From the NCBI RefSeq assembly GCF_021545845.1, contig NZ_CP088923.1, positions 1,364,001 through 1,428,000 of the forward strand: a DNA stretch of 64,000 nucleotides, in the 5' to 3' direction. Positions 17,359 to 26,297 of this stretch are shown here, one piece after another. Numbering within the stretch: the first letter of the stretch is position 1; every line of letters begins with the position of its first letter. The stretch comes from Rhodanobacter thiooxydans. GTDB taxonomy: Bacteria > Pseudomonadota > Gammaproteobacteria > Xanthomonadales > Rhodanobacteraceae. The notes under the pieces were generated by a model. It saw only the letters and a list, made by a program, of their open reading frames with translations. It was not told the origin of the DNA and made no database searches. The position numbers and the translations under genes are program-made.

Positions 17359-18209
17359 TGGGCAGGCAGATTACCGGGCTTTTGCTCAACTACCGCGATG
17401 CCGTGCGTAGCATTAGCTGCATCCATTCGCTGCTCGGGCAGGGTATCCAGCATGTTGTCGTATGGGACAACTCGGCCGATGGAGGAACCTCTGCGGCGGC
17501 GATCGCTGCCGCATTTGTTCATGATGCGCGTGTCGATCTGCATGTGAGTGCTGCCAACCTCGGGTTCGCGGCAGGGGTCAACCGCGGACTGGAGCATTGT
17601 CGCCAACGGTATCCGGGCGCCTGGGTGCTGTTGATCAACAACGATGCCCGCTTGCTGCCGGGTGGGCTGACCAAGCTTGTCGATGCGCTTGTTGCGAATA
17701 GCAACGCGAGGATCGCCTATCCCGATATCGACCATGCTGGGCGTGTTCTGGGCCCGGCATACTGCCATCGGTTGACCGGCCTGCTGTCGTGGCGGGCGCG
17801 CCGCGGCTACTTTCCCTATGCAAGCGGTTGTTGCCTGCTGGTGGCTATCGAGCGGGTCGCTTTGCCGCTGTTCGACGAGGACTTCTTCATGTACGGCGAG
17901 GACTGGGAGCTGGGTTGGCGGCTCGCTCAGTTGCCGGATGCGATGGCGTATGTGCACGAAACACTGGTCGAGCATGACGGCTCGGCGAGCAGCGGACTGG
18001 GGTCCGCGTTCTACGAGATGCACATGGTCGCCGCGCACCTGATCCTGGCACGCAAGCTTGCACGAAATCGGGTGGAGACAGGCATCCTGCTGGCATCCCG
18101 CACGTGCATGCTGGTGGCGCGCGGGGCGATCCGCTCGATCCGCTTCCGTTCGCTGGTGCCGTGCAAGGCTTTGTGGCATGGCGTACGGATAGCATCAGGA
18201 CGTCGCTAG
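17352..18209 (+). CDS. GT2 family glycosyltransferase (rhamnosyltransferase-like)
   Basis: 285 aa from ATG 17352, overlapping the preceding stop. GT-A domain: VVWDNSADGG near residue 35, ANLGFAAGVNRGLEH, then LLINNDARLLPGG (DxD-type site) and DEDFFMYGEDWELGWRL, the general-base region of WbbL-like rhamnosyltransferases. It is the last plus-strand gene of the cluster; its end overlaps the convergent flippase gene by 4 bases. Confidence 0.88.
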   Translation: MLMGRQITGLLLNYRDAVRSISCIHSLLGQGIQHVVVWDNSADGGTSAAAIAAAFVHDARVDLHVSAANLGFAAGVNRGLEHCRQRYPGAWVLLINNDARLLPGGLTKLVDALVANSNARIAYPDIDHAGRVLGPAYCHRLTGLLSWRARRGYFPYASGCCLLVAIERVALPLFDEDFFMYGEDWELGWRLAQLPDAMAYVHETLVEHDGSASSGLGSAFYEMHMVAAHLILARKLARNRVETGILLASRTCMLVARGAIRSIRFRSLVPCKALWHGVRIASGRR

Positions 18210-19456
18210 AAAATCCCGCCCATTGCCACGTGGTTTGCGAGGCGGCGGTGTACCAGCCACCAGCCAATCAGCGCCATGCTTGTTTCGGCGATGACGAGAG
18301 CCACGGCCAGTCCGCGGATACCATAATGCGGCGCCAGCGCCAGCATGCTGCCGACCAGAAGCAGGATGCCGGAGAGCTCGAACGCCATACGCTCCAGCGG
18401 CTTGCCCAATGCAACCAGCACGGCACCAGCAGCCAGTCGCAGCGAGAGCAAGGGTGCAACCGCGGCCAGCCACGGCATCAACTGGGCCATGGCCACGAAC
18501 GACGTGCCGAACAACCACGGCAGTAACGGACTGCATAGTGCCAACAACAGTCCACTGGCGAGGCCCCAGGCCAGTGCCAGCAAGGCGATCAGGCCGATCA
18601 GCCGCTGCCCTTCCCGGGTGGGTGTGTGCGCGTGTCGAAACAATCGGGGCAGCGATGCCAGCAACATGGCAGTCACTGGCATCACCGTGGCCGCCATAAC
18701 GCGTGCCGTGGCCGCGTAGATGCCCGCGTCGTGTGCACCAACCAGGCGAACAGCAATGATCTTGTCCAATTCGGAGGGGTTCGCCGCAACCAGATTCATT
18801 GCCGCATACGAGGCGCCGTCGCTCAGCTCCTCTCGGGTGGCACGGCGTGGGCGCCAATCCAGTGTCACGAGACGGCTGGTGATCCACAAGCCCAGCAGCA
18901 AGCCGAGCAGCGACGCGAGCAGCTGGAAGAAGACATAGGCCGAAAGCCGTTGTCCATCTGGCAAGAGGAAGCAAGGCAATACCGCAAGCACTCTTAGGCC
19001 CAGCGGCAGCCATTGCACGCATTGACTCAACGGTACCCGTTCGCGCGCCTGCAAGGCGAAACTCAGCAACATGGTGAACGGCGTCAACAGCAACTCGGCC
19101 GCACCCATCGCTAGCAGGACGTGCAGTGGAAGCGCCGGCCGGGTAACAAAGCTGGCAACGACGATATAGAAGGCCAGCAACAGCAGTCCGAACAATACCG
19201 TCATCGGCCACGCATAACGCCATACGGCGGCCGTGCCGTTGGCGTCGTGCGCGTTCCGGGCCAACATCACGAAGCCGGCGCCGAAATTGGGCAGCAGGCC
19301 CAGCACCACGGCCAGTGAAGCAGCGGCGGCGAAGCTCCCGTAAGCACGCGGTCCGAGCAATCGCGTAAGCAGAACCAGGACCACCGCCTGGGTCATTACC
19401 CGCAGCCCGAGCATGACGCTGGTCTGCAGACTGCTGCGCGCGAGTGGGCCTTTCAA
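18206..19456 (-). CDS. Wzx-like oligosaccharide flippase
   Basis: 416 aa, almost wholly hydrophobic with about 12 helices; LTRLLGPRAYGSFAAAASLA near the N-terminus is typical of the MATE/Wzx (polysaccharide biosynthesis) family. It would flip an undecaprenyl-linked glycan across the inner membrane. It is co-directional with the GT-C and pilin genes upstream (4-base overlap with the 19453 gene) and convergent with the cytoplasmic glycosyltransferases, linking the two halves of the locus. Confidence 0.88.
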   Translation of the reverse strand: MKGPLARSSLQTSVMLGLRVMTQAVVLVLLTRLLGPRAYGSFAAAASLAVVLGLLPNFGAGFVMLARNAHDANGTAAVWRYAWPMTVLFGLLLLAFYIVVASFVTRPALPLHVLLAMGAAELLLTPFTMLLSFALQARERVPLSQCVQWLPLGLRVLAVLPCFLLPDGQRLSAYVFFQLLASLLGLLLGLWITSRLVTLDWRPRRATREELSDGASYAAMNLVAANPSELDKIIAVRLVGAHDAGIYAATARVMAATVMPVTAMLLASLPRLFRHAHTPTREGQRLIGLIALLALAWGLASGLLLALCSPLLPWLFGTSFVAMAQLMPWLAAVAPLLSLRLAAGAVLVALGKPLERMAFELSGILLLVGSMLALAPHYGIRGLAVALVIAETSMALIGWWLVHRRLANHVAMGGIF

Positions 19457-21438
19457 TGGGTGCTCATTGATGGGACGGGTGCGGACAAATCGGATAGTTG
19501 CGTACGCAATTGGTCCAGAGTGTTGGTCAGGCGACCGCCGATATTCAACCGATCCAATCGTTCCAAGGCTTTTTCGGCTTCGGTCTTGCGGCCCCGCGCG
19601 GCCAGCATACGAATCAAGGTGATCTGATAGGCGGGTTCGTTCGGGCTGGTCTTCACCGCTTCCTCAGTCATCCGCTCGCCCAGCACATGATCCCCAAGCG
19701 CGTTCCATGCGTAGTCGCCATACGTGGCCAACAGGCGAGCGCTGGAGTGGTCATGTGACAGGGCGGCGAGGAAGGTGGCGGTCATCCGCGCGGGAGACAG
19801 ATTGCAGCGGCGCTCATTCATGCACTGGGTCAGCGCCCCTAACGAACTTTCATCCTGGACGCCTGGCTTATGGGTCCTGAGCTTGATGATCATGCTGTCC
19901 CACCACGCCTCCTTGATCGGCAGCCCCATGCGCGCATTCATGAAAATCAGCGCCTGCTCCGGAAGAATCGATGAGTTCGGCAGCGCGGCAGCTTTTTCCA
20001 GCGGTGCGTAGGCCAGTTTTGTGAAAGGTGAAGCGGGATCGTAGTGCGAGTAGATGATGTAGGTGCGCCCCAGTTCGTACTGGGCCCGCGGCGACTGTGG
20101 TGCGCGCACGGCGAGGTCTTCCGCCAGGCGCAGCGGGTTGCCCCAAGCGTAGGCGGTAAGGGCCGCCAAGACGGTCCAGCAAAGCATCAGCCCGGCCAGC
20201 AGCACATATCGCGGCAACGCGAACAGGGACGATTGCGGCATGGCGAGTAGCGGCACGGTCGCCAGCAGTAGACCGAAGCTTGCGAAGTAGTTGCGATGCT
20301 CGTAGATCAGCTCCAGCGGCAGGATGGTGCCGGTGAGCAACTGGCAGCTGAGAAACAGTGCGATACCGAGTGCCGCCAGCGGTCTGCAGGGGCGCAGCCA
20401 CAGCATCAGTGCGACCAAGGCAGCAAGAAAAACGATGCTGACCAACGTGCTCCAGGGGGAGAGCAACCCGGTCGAAACCCGGAAGTCGTCGTGATAGAAC
20501 GACAGGGCGCTCGGTGTGGGCAGCAGGGTCCACGCGATGTAGTCGACGACAATGCGTGCTTCGCTGAGCAGGCGGGTGCCCAAGGTGAAATCGCGCGCGG
20601 CCCAGGTTTCTGGTCTCAGCACACCGGGCAGGAGCCAGGCCAGTCCCGCGATCATGGGCAGGGCGAGCACCAGCAGGAACAGGCCGATCACGCGCAGGTC
20701 GGCGCGTTGCGGCGACGACGCATCATGCTGTGCCTGTATTGGCCTGCCGAAACGAAACAGCGCCCATTCGACCAGGAGTGCGTACAGGGGAAGCATCACC
20801 GCGGTTTCCTTGGCGAGGATACCGAGGGCTGTCGGTATCGTGATGCTCGCTGCGCACAGGATGAAGCCTCTCCAGGTTTCGCCGCCTGCACGATCCGAGA
20901 GGTAGCCGAGCATGCGGCGGCGGCCCGCCACGTAGCCGAGCAACCCCAGCAGCACGAACAGGTTGGCCATGCTTTCCATGCGCTGCACCACGTACAGCAC
21001 GGCGGTGAGGTTGATCGGCAACAGCATCCAGCCAGTGGCGATCAGTGCCGCAATGAGCGGAGTGCGCAGATGCCGGCCGGAGGGATCGGATCGCAGCAGC
21101 GCCATCGACAGCAGATACACCAGCCAGCCGTTCAGCAGGTGGATCAGCAGGTTGGTCAGCTTCATCCAGTACGGATCGAGGCCGGTGGTCAAGTAGTTGA
21201 CGGCAAAGCTCAGCGAGGCCAGTGGCCGTTTGAAGTCACTCGCCGGTGAGGAAAGTGCAGCACCGACCAGCGACGGGATGCTGGCGTCGTGCGGCTGCAC
21301 GCCCTTGTTGTCGACGATGTTGGGGTAGTCGTCGAACAGGAAGCCGCCGGAGAGTCCCGGCCAGTAGATGGCCAGGGTGATGGCGAAGGCGCCAAGCAGT
21401 GTCAGGAGGCGCCACGGCGGGCGGCGAAGGAGGTCCAT
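19453..21438 (-). CDS. GT-C membrane glycosyltransferase with TPR-like tail (TMTC-like)
   Basis: 661 aa from ATG 21438, which shares one base with the upstream gene's stop. About ten membrane helices are followed by a soluble helical repeat tail (about 470-661). The first periplasmic loop has GGFLFDDYPNIVDNKGV, the acidic pair expected of GT-C enzymes, and RPLASLSFAVNYLTTGLDPY then KLTNLLIHLLNGW, resembling the TMTC (DUF1736) family of O-mannosyltransferases. It may transfer sugar to pilin in the periplasm. Family resemblance is judged by eye. Confidence 0.75.
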   Translation of the reverse strand: MDLLRRPPWRLLTLLGAFAITLAIYWPGLSGGFLFDDYPNIVDNKGVQPHDASIPSLVGAALSSPASDFKRPLASLSFAVNYLTTGLDPYWMKLTNLLIHLLNGWLVYLLSMALLRSDPSGRHLRTPLIAALIATGWMLLPINLTAVLYVVQRMESMANLFVLLGLLGYVAGRRRMLGYLSDRAGGETWRGFILCAASITIPTALGILAKETAVMLPLYALLVEWALFRFGRPIQAQHDASSPQRADLRVIGLFLLVLALPMIAGLAWLLPGVLRPETWAARDFTLGTRLLSEARIVVDYIAWTLLPTPSALSFYHDDFRVSTGLLSPWSTLVSIVFLAALVALMLWLRPCRPLAALGIALFLSCQLLTGTILPLELIYEHRNYFASFGLLLATVPLLAMPQSSLFALPRYVLLAGLMLCWTVLAALTAYAWGNPLRLAEDLAVRAPQSPRAQYELGRTYIIYSHYDPASPFTKLAYAPLEKAAALPNSSILPEQALIFMNARMGLPIKEAWWDSMIIKLRTHKPGVQDESSLGALTQCMNERRCNLSPARMTATFLAALSHDHSSARLLATYGDYAWNALGDHVLGERMTEEAVKTSPNEPAYQITLIRMLAARGRKTEAEKALERLDRLNIGGRLTNTLDQLRTQLSDLSAPVPSMSTH

Positions 21439-23453
21439 CAATCTGACGTGCCTGCTGGAGAGGTGTGGCCGGAAGTATTCATGGAGTCCGCCCTGGCGTC
21501 GAGCGCGAGTTGTCGGCGCAGGTGATCCAGCTCGTGGGGCCAGTAGTGCTGATGTTCGAGTACCCAGGCGTGCAGCCATGGCATGCCGAAGCCGGGCTTC
21601 ATGGCATTCCCGCGAACCGTTTCGTAGTGGTCGAGCAGACGCAAACCGTGCGACGGGTAGCCAGCACGCCCCAAGGTCGCAGCGGCTTCGAGGGCCATGC
21701 CAGGCCGCACCTGCAGGTTGAGCGCACGGGTGAAATCGGCCAGGGCCTCGTCCGGTCGGCCCTGCGCGAGTGCGATCTTGCCACGCAAGTAGGTCAGATC
21801 CTGTTGAGGGCCGGCGGCGGACAGTTTTGGGTTATCCAGCCCGGTGTCGATCAGTTGCTGCAGGCCTTGTGCGGTCAGCCCAGGGCATCCACCCGACATC
21901 GCCGCCGGCAGGGTGCGTTCGAACCAGTTGGCGAACAGGGTGCCGGTATTTGGCGTGCCCTGCATGGCGAGCTTCGCTGCGTCGAGATCGTCAGCCGTGA
22001 TGCCGCCGATCATGCAGCGCGCACCGATCAGGTTGAAAGCGAGTTGCACCTGGTTTGGCTGATCTACGAGCAGTTTTTCCAGGCGACGTACGGCGGCTTG
22101 CGGTTGTCCGGCCCGCATCTCGATCTGCGCGGCATTGGTCTGGGCGCGCGCTGAATTGGGGTTGATCGTGGCCCAGAGCAAAGCCTGGCTATGCACGTTG
22201 CCCCACAGCTCGGCGCGGGTGTGGGTAATCCAGGCCAAGCCTAGCGGCAGAGCCAGCATCAGGGTGTACTTGAGTAGTCGCAGCTTGCGCGCATTGGCCA
22301 GCCACAGGCCGAGTGGCCAGAACATCAGCAAGGCAGGCAGGTAGTTGCGGTGCTCGAAATAGAGCTCCAGCGGTATCGAGGTGGATTCCAGCAACTGGCC
22401 GGCGAAGTAGAACAGTATCGCCAAGGCGAGTGCGGGATATCGCCGGCGTTGCCACCAAGCCAGTCCGATCAAGCCGAACACGGCCAACATGGCGGGTAGA
22501 GTGGTGATTGGCTGCAGCCACGAGATCGAGGCGACGTACTGGTCGTTGAACAGGCCACTGGAGAACGGGCGCGGCAGCCACAGCAGTTGCAGGTAGTCCA
22601 GCAGCACGCGCGGCTCGGTGAGCAGGCGCTGGCCGACACTCCACGGGCGAAAGCCCACCGGGCCGCCGTCCAGCACGCCCAGGAGACCGGTGCGGAGCAG
22701 GTAGCCGAGGATGGCGACGGCGGGAACGACGCCGAATGCAAACAGCGCGAAACGATGCGCCAGTCGCGGCTTGTTGTCCGGCACGGGGTGCCGTGGTGCT
22801 AGCACGATCTCCTCAATCAGCAGGGCGAACAGCGGCAGCAAGGCGCCGTTGGCCTTGGCCAGCACGCCCAGCACGGTGAAGCCCCCAAGACCCAGCACAC
22901 TCCAGCCCAGGCCTACCGCGGTTCTGCCTTGGGCCAACAGTTGGCGGCCATGCAGCCAGAGCAGCAGGCCGGCCAGGGTGTAGGTGGCGGGCAGCATGGC
23001 CTCGCGCTGCACGATGTACAGCGTGGTGGAGACCAGCAGCGGATGCAGCAGCCAGAGGGTGGTTCCCAGGAGGGCAGCAGTTCGGCGGCGCCGATCGTCA
23101 TGCCTCAGCAGCCGGCCCAGCCGGGCCAGCAAGGCGTAGAGCAGGACCCCGTTGAGCAGGTGCAGGATCAGGTTGCCGCGCTTGAACGGGAACGGATCCG
23201 CGGGCCAGTCGTGCGCGTCGAGCAGGAACGTCAGCAGCGTCAGTGGGCGCCCCGTCGGATCGGCGGTGCCGGAGGTGATGTAGCGCCAGAATGCTGGCCA
23301 GTTGTCGATGGGGCCAGATGCTCCTAGTGCAGGGAGGTTAGTGAAATCATCGAAAAGGAAATCGCCGAACAGGCCATGCCAGTAGGCGAGCCCTGTGAGT
23401 ATCAGAAGCGAGAGCACCGCGATTGTCGAGTTCGCCGCAATGCGACTGTGCAT
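21438..23453 (-). CDS. GT-C membrane glycosyltransferase with TPR-like tail, paralogue
   Basis: 671 aa from ATG 23453 (GTG 23462 also in frame). It has the same architecture as its downstream neighbour: GDFLFDDFTNLPALG in loop 1, RPLTLLTFLLDAHDWPADPF, FKRGNLILHLLNGVLLYALL, about ten helices, then a helical repeat tail (about 430-671). Sequence divergence between the two copies is high, so they probably differ in sugar or site. It lies directly downstream of pilA, behind a hairpin that may limit read-through. Confidence 0.75.
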   Translation of the reverse strand: MHSRIAANSTIAVLSLLILTGLAYWHGLFGDFLFDDFTNLPALGASGPIDNWPAFWRYITSGTADPTGRPLTLLTFLLDAHDWPADPFPFKRGNLILHLLNGVLLYALLARLGRLLRHDDRRRRTAALLGTTLWLLHPLLVSTTLYIVQREAMLPATYTLAGLLLWLHGRQLLAQGRTAVGLGWSVLGLGGFTVLGVLAKANGALLPLFALLIEEIVLAPRHPVPDNKPRLAHRFALFAFGVVPAVAILGYLLRTGLLGVLDGGPVGFRPWSVGQRLLTEPRVLLDYLQLLWLPRPFSSGLFNDQYVASISWLQPITTLPAMLAVFGLIGLAWWQRRRYPALALAILFYFAGQLLESTSIPLELYFEHRNYLPALLMFWPLGLWLANARKLRLLKYTLMLALPLGLAWITHTRAELWGNVHSQALLWATINPNSARAQTNAAQIEMRAGQPQAAVRRLEKLLVDQPNQVQLAFNLIGARCMIGGITADDLDAAKLAMQGTPNTGTLFANWFERTLPAAMSGGCPGLTAQGLQQLIDTGLDNPKLSAAGPQQDLTYLRGKIALAQGRPDEALADFTRALNLQVRPGMALEAAATLGRAGYPSHGLRLLDHYETVRGNAMKPGFGMPWLHAWVLEHQHYWPHELDHLRRQLALDARADSMNTSGHTSPAGTSD

Positions 23454-23465
23454 GTCTGACACCCA

Positions 23466-23496
23466 GAAAAGGGAAGGGCCGCCTGTGGCGGCCCTT
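23466..23496 (-). terminator. Terminator/attenuator after pilin gene 1
   Basis: AAGGGCCGCC and GGCGGCCCTT (23474-23483 and 23487-23496) form a 10-bp stem with a 3-base loop; on the minus strand it is followed by TTCCCTTTTC. It should end most pilin mRNA while allowing low-level expression of the GT-C genes. Confidence 0.8.
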
Positions 23497-23524
23497 CAAG
23501 TAATTCGTGACAGTCAGATTAGTA

Positions 23525-23980
23525 TCAACGGCACGAAGTCGGCAGGTACTTTTTATCCACAGAAGCGGACTTACAAGCCCACGAGATACTGCCGGTGTTG
23601 GTTTGCGCGGAAAGCAGAAGCGTATTACCGACGATTTTCGAATTAGCCTTGGCACCGGTTCCAGCGGCACCGCCATCGGTACCATACTTGACGGTGATAA
23701 GGCCATTGGTTCCGACCGTAACGCTGCCGACATAGCTACCGGTGATGCTGTGGGGCGTGGCGAGACCAACCGACTGGTTAGCGGCAGGCATTCTGCCCGT
23801 GTTGCTGAAGAACTCGGCTACCGCGGTCTTGGCGCCATCGGCAAGAACAGCGCCTTCAGAAACCTGCGTGCGGATCAGGTAGTCCTGATAGGCCGGAATG
23901 GCGATAGCGGCGAGGATCGCGATGATCGCGACCACGATCATCAGTTCGATCAGGGTAAAGCCTTTCTGCATACTCTTCAT
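23525..23980 (-). CDS. pilA: Type IV major pilin
   Basis: 151 aa from ATG 23980 with AGAGGAACC upstream. Short leader MKSMQKG cut before [20 protein letters not shown], with Glu5 of the mature protein intact. The C-terminal disulfide (D) loop runs from WACKS to PTSCR. PilD processes it and PilB/PilC assemble it. A sigma-54 promoter lies at 24107-24122. It differs from the second pilin mainly after the N-terminal helix. Confidence 0.96.
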   Translation of the reverse strand: MKSMQKGFTLIELMIVVAIIAILAAIAIPAYQDYLIRTQVSEGAVLADGAKTAVAEFFSNTGRMPAANQSVGLATPHSITGSYVGSVTVGTNGLITVKYGTDGGAAGTGAKANSKIVGNTLLLSAQTNTGSISWACKSASVDKKYLPTSCR

Positions 23981-24106
23981 GGTGGTTCCTCTGTTTTGGT
24001 TAGCTAACCGTGTGGTGCCCCCTGAGCCCCAGTCCCTTTATCCCCCTAGGCGGGAACGGACCCCATTCGCATGGTCGGAACGACCAGGAAGCTCGCGGCC
24101 AAGTCA

Positions 24107-24122
24107 AGCAGCTTGTATGCCA
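24107..24122 (-). promoter_or_regulatory. Sigma-54 promoter for pilin gene 1
   Basis: On the minus strand TGGCATACAAGCTGCT has GG at -24 and GC at -12 with the required 10-base spacing (consensus TGGCACG-N4-TTGCW). It lies about 127 bp before the start codon, giving an untranslated leader of roughly 115 bases. pilA genes are classically RpoN/PilR-dependent. Confidence 0.75.
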
Positions 24123-24324
24123 CGTTTGCCGCGGGTGTATTCCCTCATACATGTAGGCGCTGGGATTGTGCCCGTCGTCACGAAAGCCCGCAAGCAGTGC
24201 CGAGGATGCCCTCGTGGATTCGAAAATTGTGATCCATGTGCTGCGATGCCGGCCTGTCCCGAACAGGCCGAAAGTGACGTTGGTTGTCAGTTTATGTATG
24301 TGCTGTGGCGATTCGTGCTTGCGG

Positions 24325-24768
24325 CTACTGGCGGCAGGAAGAGGGTAGGTACTTCGGATCCAGCGTACTGGCTGAGCAAGACCAGGCGATGCTGCCGGCG
24401 TGGGTGACGGGTGAAAGCAGCAGGTATATGCCGCCGCCGTTGATATGGGTGTTGGCTTTGGTTCCCTGATAGAGCACCTTGATGGCGCCACCCGTCACGT
24501 CTACGTTGGATACATAACTGCCCCCAATCGATGTATTTTTGGCGAGGCCTGCAGACTGGTTGTTTGATGGGAACCGCCCGGTGTTGGAGACGAAATCCCA
24601 TACCGCGGACTTGGCTCCGTCCGCCAGGCTCATGCCCTCGGTGACCTGCGCCCGGATCAGGTAGTCCTGATACGCGGGGATGGCGATGGCAGCAAGGATC
24701 GCGATGATCGCCACGACGACCATCAGTTCGATCAAGGTAAAACCGGCGGAAATGCGCTGGCGCAACAT
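24325..24768 (-). CDS. pilA: Type IV pilin, second copy
   Basis: 147 aa from ATG 24768. Leader MLRQRISAG cut before [20 protein letters not shown]; the C-terminal disulfide loop runs from WSCSA to PSSCRQ. The N-terminal 60 residues closely match the first pilin and the rest diverges. It has its own sigma-54 promoter only about 30 bp upstream, so the two pilins can be expressed separately. It could be a major pilin variant or a minor one. Confidence 0.93.
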   Translation of the reverse strand: MLRQRISAGFTLIELMVVVAIIAILAAIAIPAYQDYLIRAQVTEGMSLADGAKSAVWDFVSNTGRFPSNNQSAGLAKNTSIGGSYVSNVDVTGGAIKVLYQGTKANTHINGGGIYLLLSPVTHAGSIAWSCSASTLDPKYLPSSCRQ

Positions 24769-24799
24769 GGTGAACTCCCCTGTGAGTACACCGGGGACA

Positions 24800-24815
24800 G
24801 GCACGTTTTGTACCA
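24800..24815 (-). promoter_or_regulatory. Sigma-54 promoter for pilin gene 2
   Basis: Minus-strand TGGTACAAAACGTGCC keeps GG and GC with 10 bases between them. It is 32 bp before the ATG, so the leader would be about 20 bases, much shorter than for pilin 1. Confidence 0.65.
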
Positions 24816-24904
24816 GATGTGAAGACGGAGTGTGCGGGGCGTCACGGCTCGGCGCAACGCCCCTCGGCTTCTCTGAAGGGAGCCTGTTGGGCTTGGTGCT
24901 TTGT

Positions 24905-25320
24905 TCAACCCGGGTCCGGATTCATCTGGCGGGCGAAATCCTCGAAATCGCCGAGATGGTGGGTGGCGATCGCGTGCACGATTGCCAATCCATGCTGCTG
25001 TAGCTGTGCACGGCGATGTTGCGGAAGCCAACCGCTTTGCGCAGGCGCAGCGCCAGCTCGGCCGGGATGAAGTCGGCTTGTGCCAACTGGTCGAATGCCT
25101 CACCCATGGTGTAGGGGGCGGCCTGCTGCATGCTCGACAGCGCATGCAGGGCGAGGTCGACACTGATTTGCACGGCGCGGCTCAGGTTGAGCACGACGAT
25201 GTTGTCCTGCAGGTCGGGGTTGTCGGCCAGGGTGGCCACGTCGGCAGGGCACCGCTCGCGCACGCGGGCCAGGCAGCGCCGCAGCGAGTCGAGCTTGCGC
25301 GTGACGATCAGCCGATCCCT
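24905..25320 (-). pseudogene. HepT-like HEPN toxin, inactivated (copy 1)
   Basis: Homologous to the copy at 27.4 kb. Two lesions are visible. The start codon equivalent to ATG in copy 2 is AGG (plus strand CCT at 25318-25320). One base is also missing after MDWQ near 25000, moving the C-terminus IVHAIATHHLGDFEDFARQM into another frame (stop TGA at 24905-24907). The active-site motif RNIAVHSY is retained between the lesions. No good alternative start is present. Confidence 0.82.
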
Positions 25321-25544
25321 GCGCGTCGCCGCTCGGCGAGCGTGCGTTCGACATAGGGGACGAAGTCTTCCATGGCGTACACGTGCCGCTGCATGAGTCC
25401 GGTCATTCCGGCCGCATCGCCACGGATCATCTTGCCGTGCTTGAGGATCTGGCCAAGCAGCGGTTCGCCCACGGCGTGCAGGTCGATCAAGTCCACGGGG
25501 CGACCGGTGGCGGCGGCGAGCTCGGCAATCCAGGCAGGCAGCAA
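25308..25544 (-). pseudogene. MntA-like nucleotidyltransferase, N-terminally truncated (copy 1)
   Basis: The 78 codons correspond to the C-terminal two thirds of the MntA-like protein at 27.48 kb (GRPVDLIDLHAVGEPLLGQI; VYAMEDFVPYVERTL). The first part with the GS-x10-DxD catalytic motif is gone; the remaining sequence abuts the next gene at 25569. It cannot be an active nucleotidyltransferase. Confidence 0.82.
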
Positions 25545-25568
25545 GGTGCAGGCTAAGGTTGTTACCTC

Positions 25569-26297
25569 TCAATGAGAGCGACTTGTCGTCGGTGGCACTG
25601 CGTCGCCCAGGGAGGGTTGCGGGCGATGCGCATCGAGCGTGGCAATGATGCCGGCGCCCAGGTCGGGTGCCATCGCCATGGCTTGCAGGCATTCGTCGCG
25701 ATACCGATCATCGTGCAGTAACGCCAGTCCCCGGTCGAAGTAGTCATAGATGGACCGGCCGTAGGCGCCTTCCGCTTTTTCCAGAGCCGTCGACGGTATC
25801 GGACCCCAGGCCTTGATCATCATGGCCAGGTCGATCAGGTCGCGGCTCATCTGCGAGCGGTCCAACGCGCGGTCAGTGTTGGCGAGCAGCTTTTCGGCAT
25901 ACATGTCGTCACGATGGAGCACGGGCACGGACAGCTCGGGATCGAGCGCGCCATCCACGTCGATGCGCCCCTCCAGAACGAACTCGACCCTTACAGGCGC
26001 GTCATCGATTTCCAGGAACGTGGAAATCTTGTCCCGTTGCGTGCGCACGTCGCGCAGATGCTTTACCGGAGAGCGGAGGACCGTGCCCAGCGTGGGTGGC
26101 GTGATGGCATTGCGTAGCAGCCGGTAGCCAGCCTTGTCAGAACACAGGAAGTCGACGTCGACCGACTCACGGTATTCGCCCAGCTTGAGCGCGATGGCGG
26201 TGCCGCCGCCGAAGTAGCACTTCGCCCGCGCCAGCAGGTCGCCGTCCATGGCGCGAAGGAGCTTCGCAATCTTCTGATGGTGCGGCCGCTCAAACAT
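25569..26297 (-). CDS. AbiEii/AbiGii-type nucleotidyltransferase (putative toxin)
   Basis: 242 aa. The nucleotidyltransferase core reads YFGGGTAIALKLGEYRESVD then VDFLCSD (GG-T...R-S-D-D pattern), the DUF1814/PF08843 signature, followed by RDDMYAEKLLANTDR and SRDLIDLAMMI. Related proteins (AbiEii, MenT) transfer nucleotides to tRNA and act as toxins. The start overlaps the upstream XRE-type gene by 8 bases, so the two form a module distinct from AbiE at 28-29.6 kb. Confidence 0.82.
   Translation of the reverse strand: MFERPHHQKIAKLLRAMDGDLLARAKCYFGGGTAIALKLGEYRESVDVDFLCSDKAGYRLLRNAITPPTLGTVLRSPVKHLRDVRTQRDKISTFLEIDDAPVRVEFVLEGRIDVDGALDPELSVPVLHRDDMYAEKLLANTDRALDRSQMSRDLIDLAMMIKAWGPIPSTALEKAEGAYGRSIYDYFDRGLALLHDDRYRDECLQAMAMAPDLGAGIIATLDAHRPQPSLGDAVPPTTSRSH

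Noticed and set aside
24000..24491. Additional minus-strand gene between the two pilin genes
   Set aside because: The frame is partly the shadow of pilin 2 and otherwise the untranslated leader and sigma-54 promoter region of pilin 1; no coding character.
24905..25544. Functional HepT-MntA module
   Set aside because: Missing catalytic N-terminus of the antitoxin, lost start codon and frameshift in the toxin.
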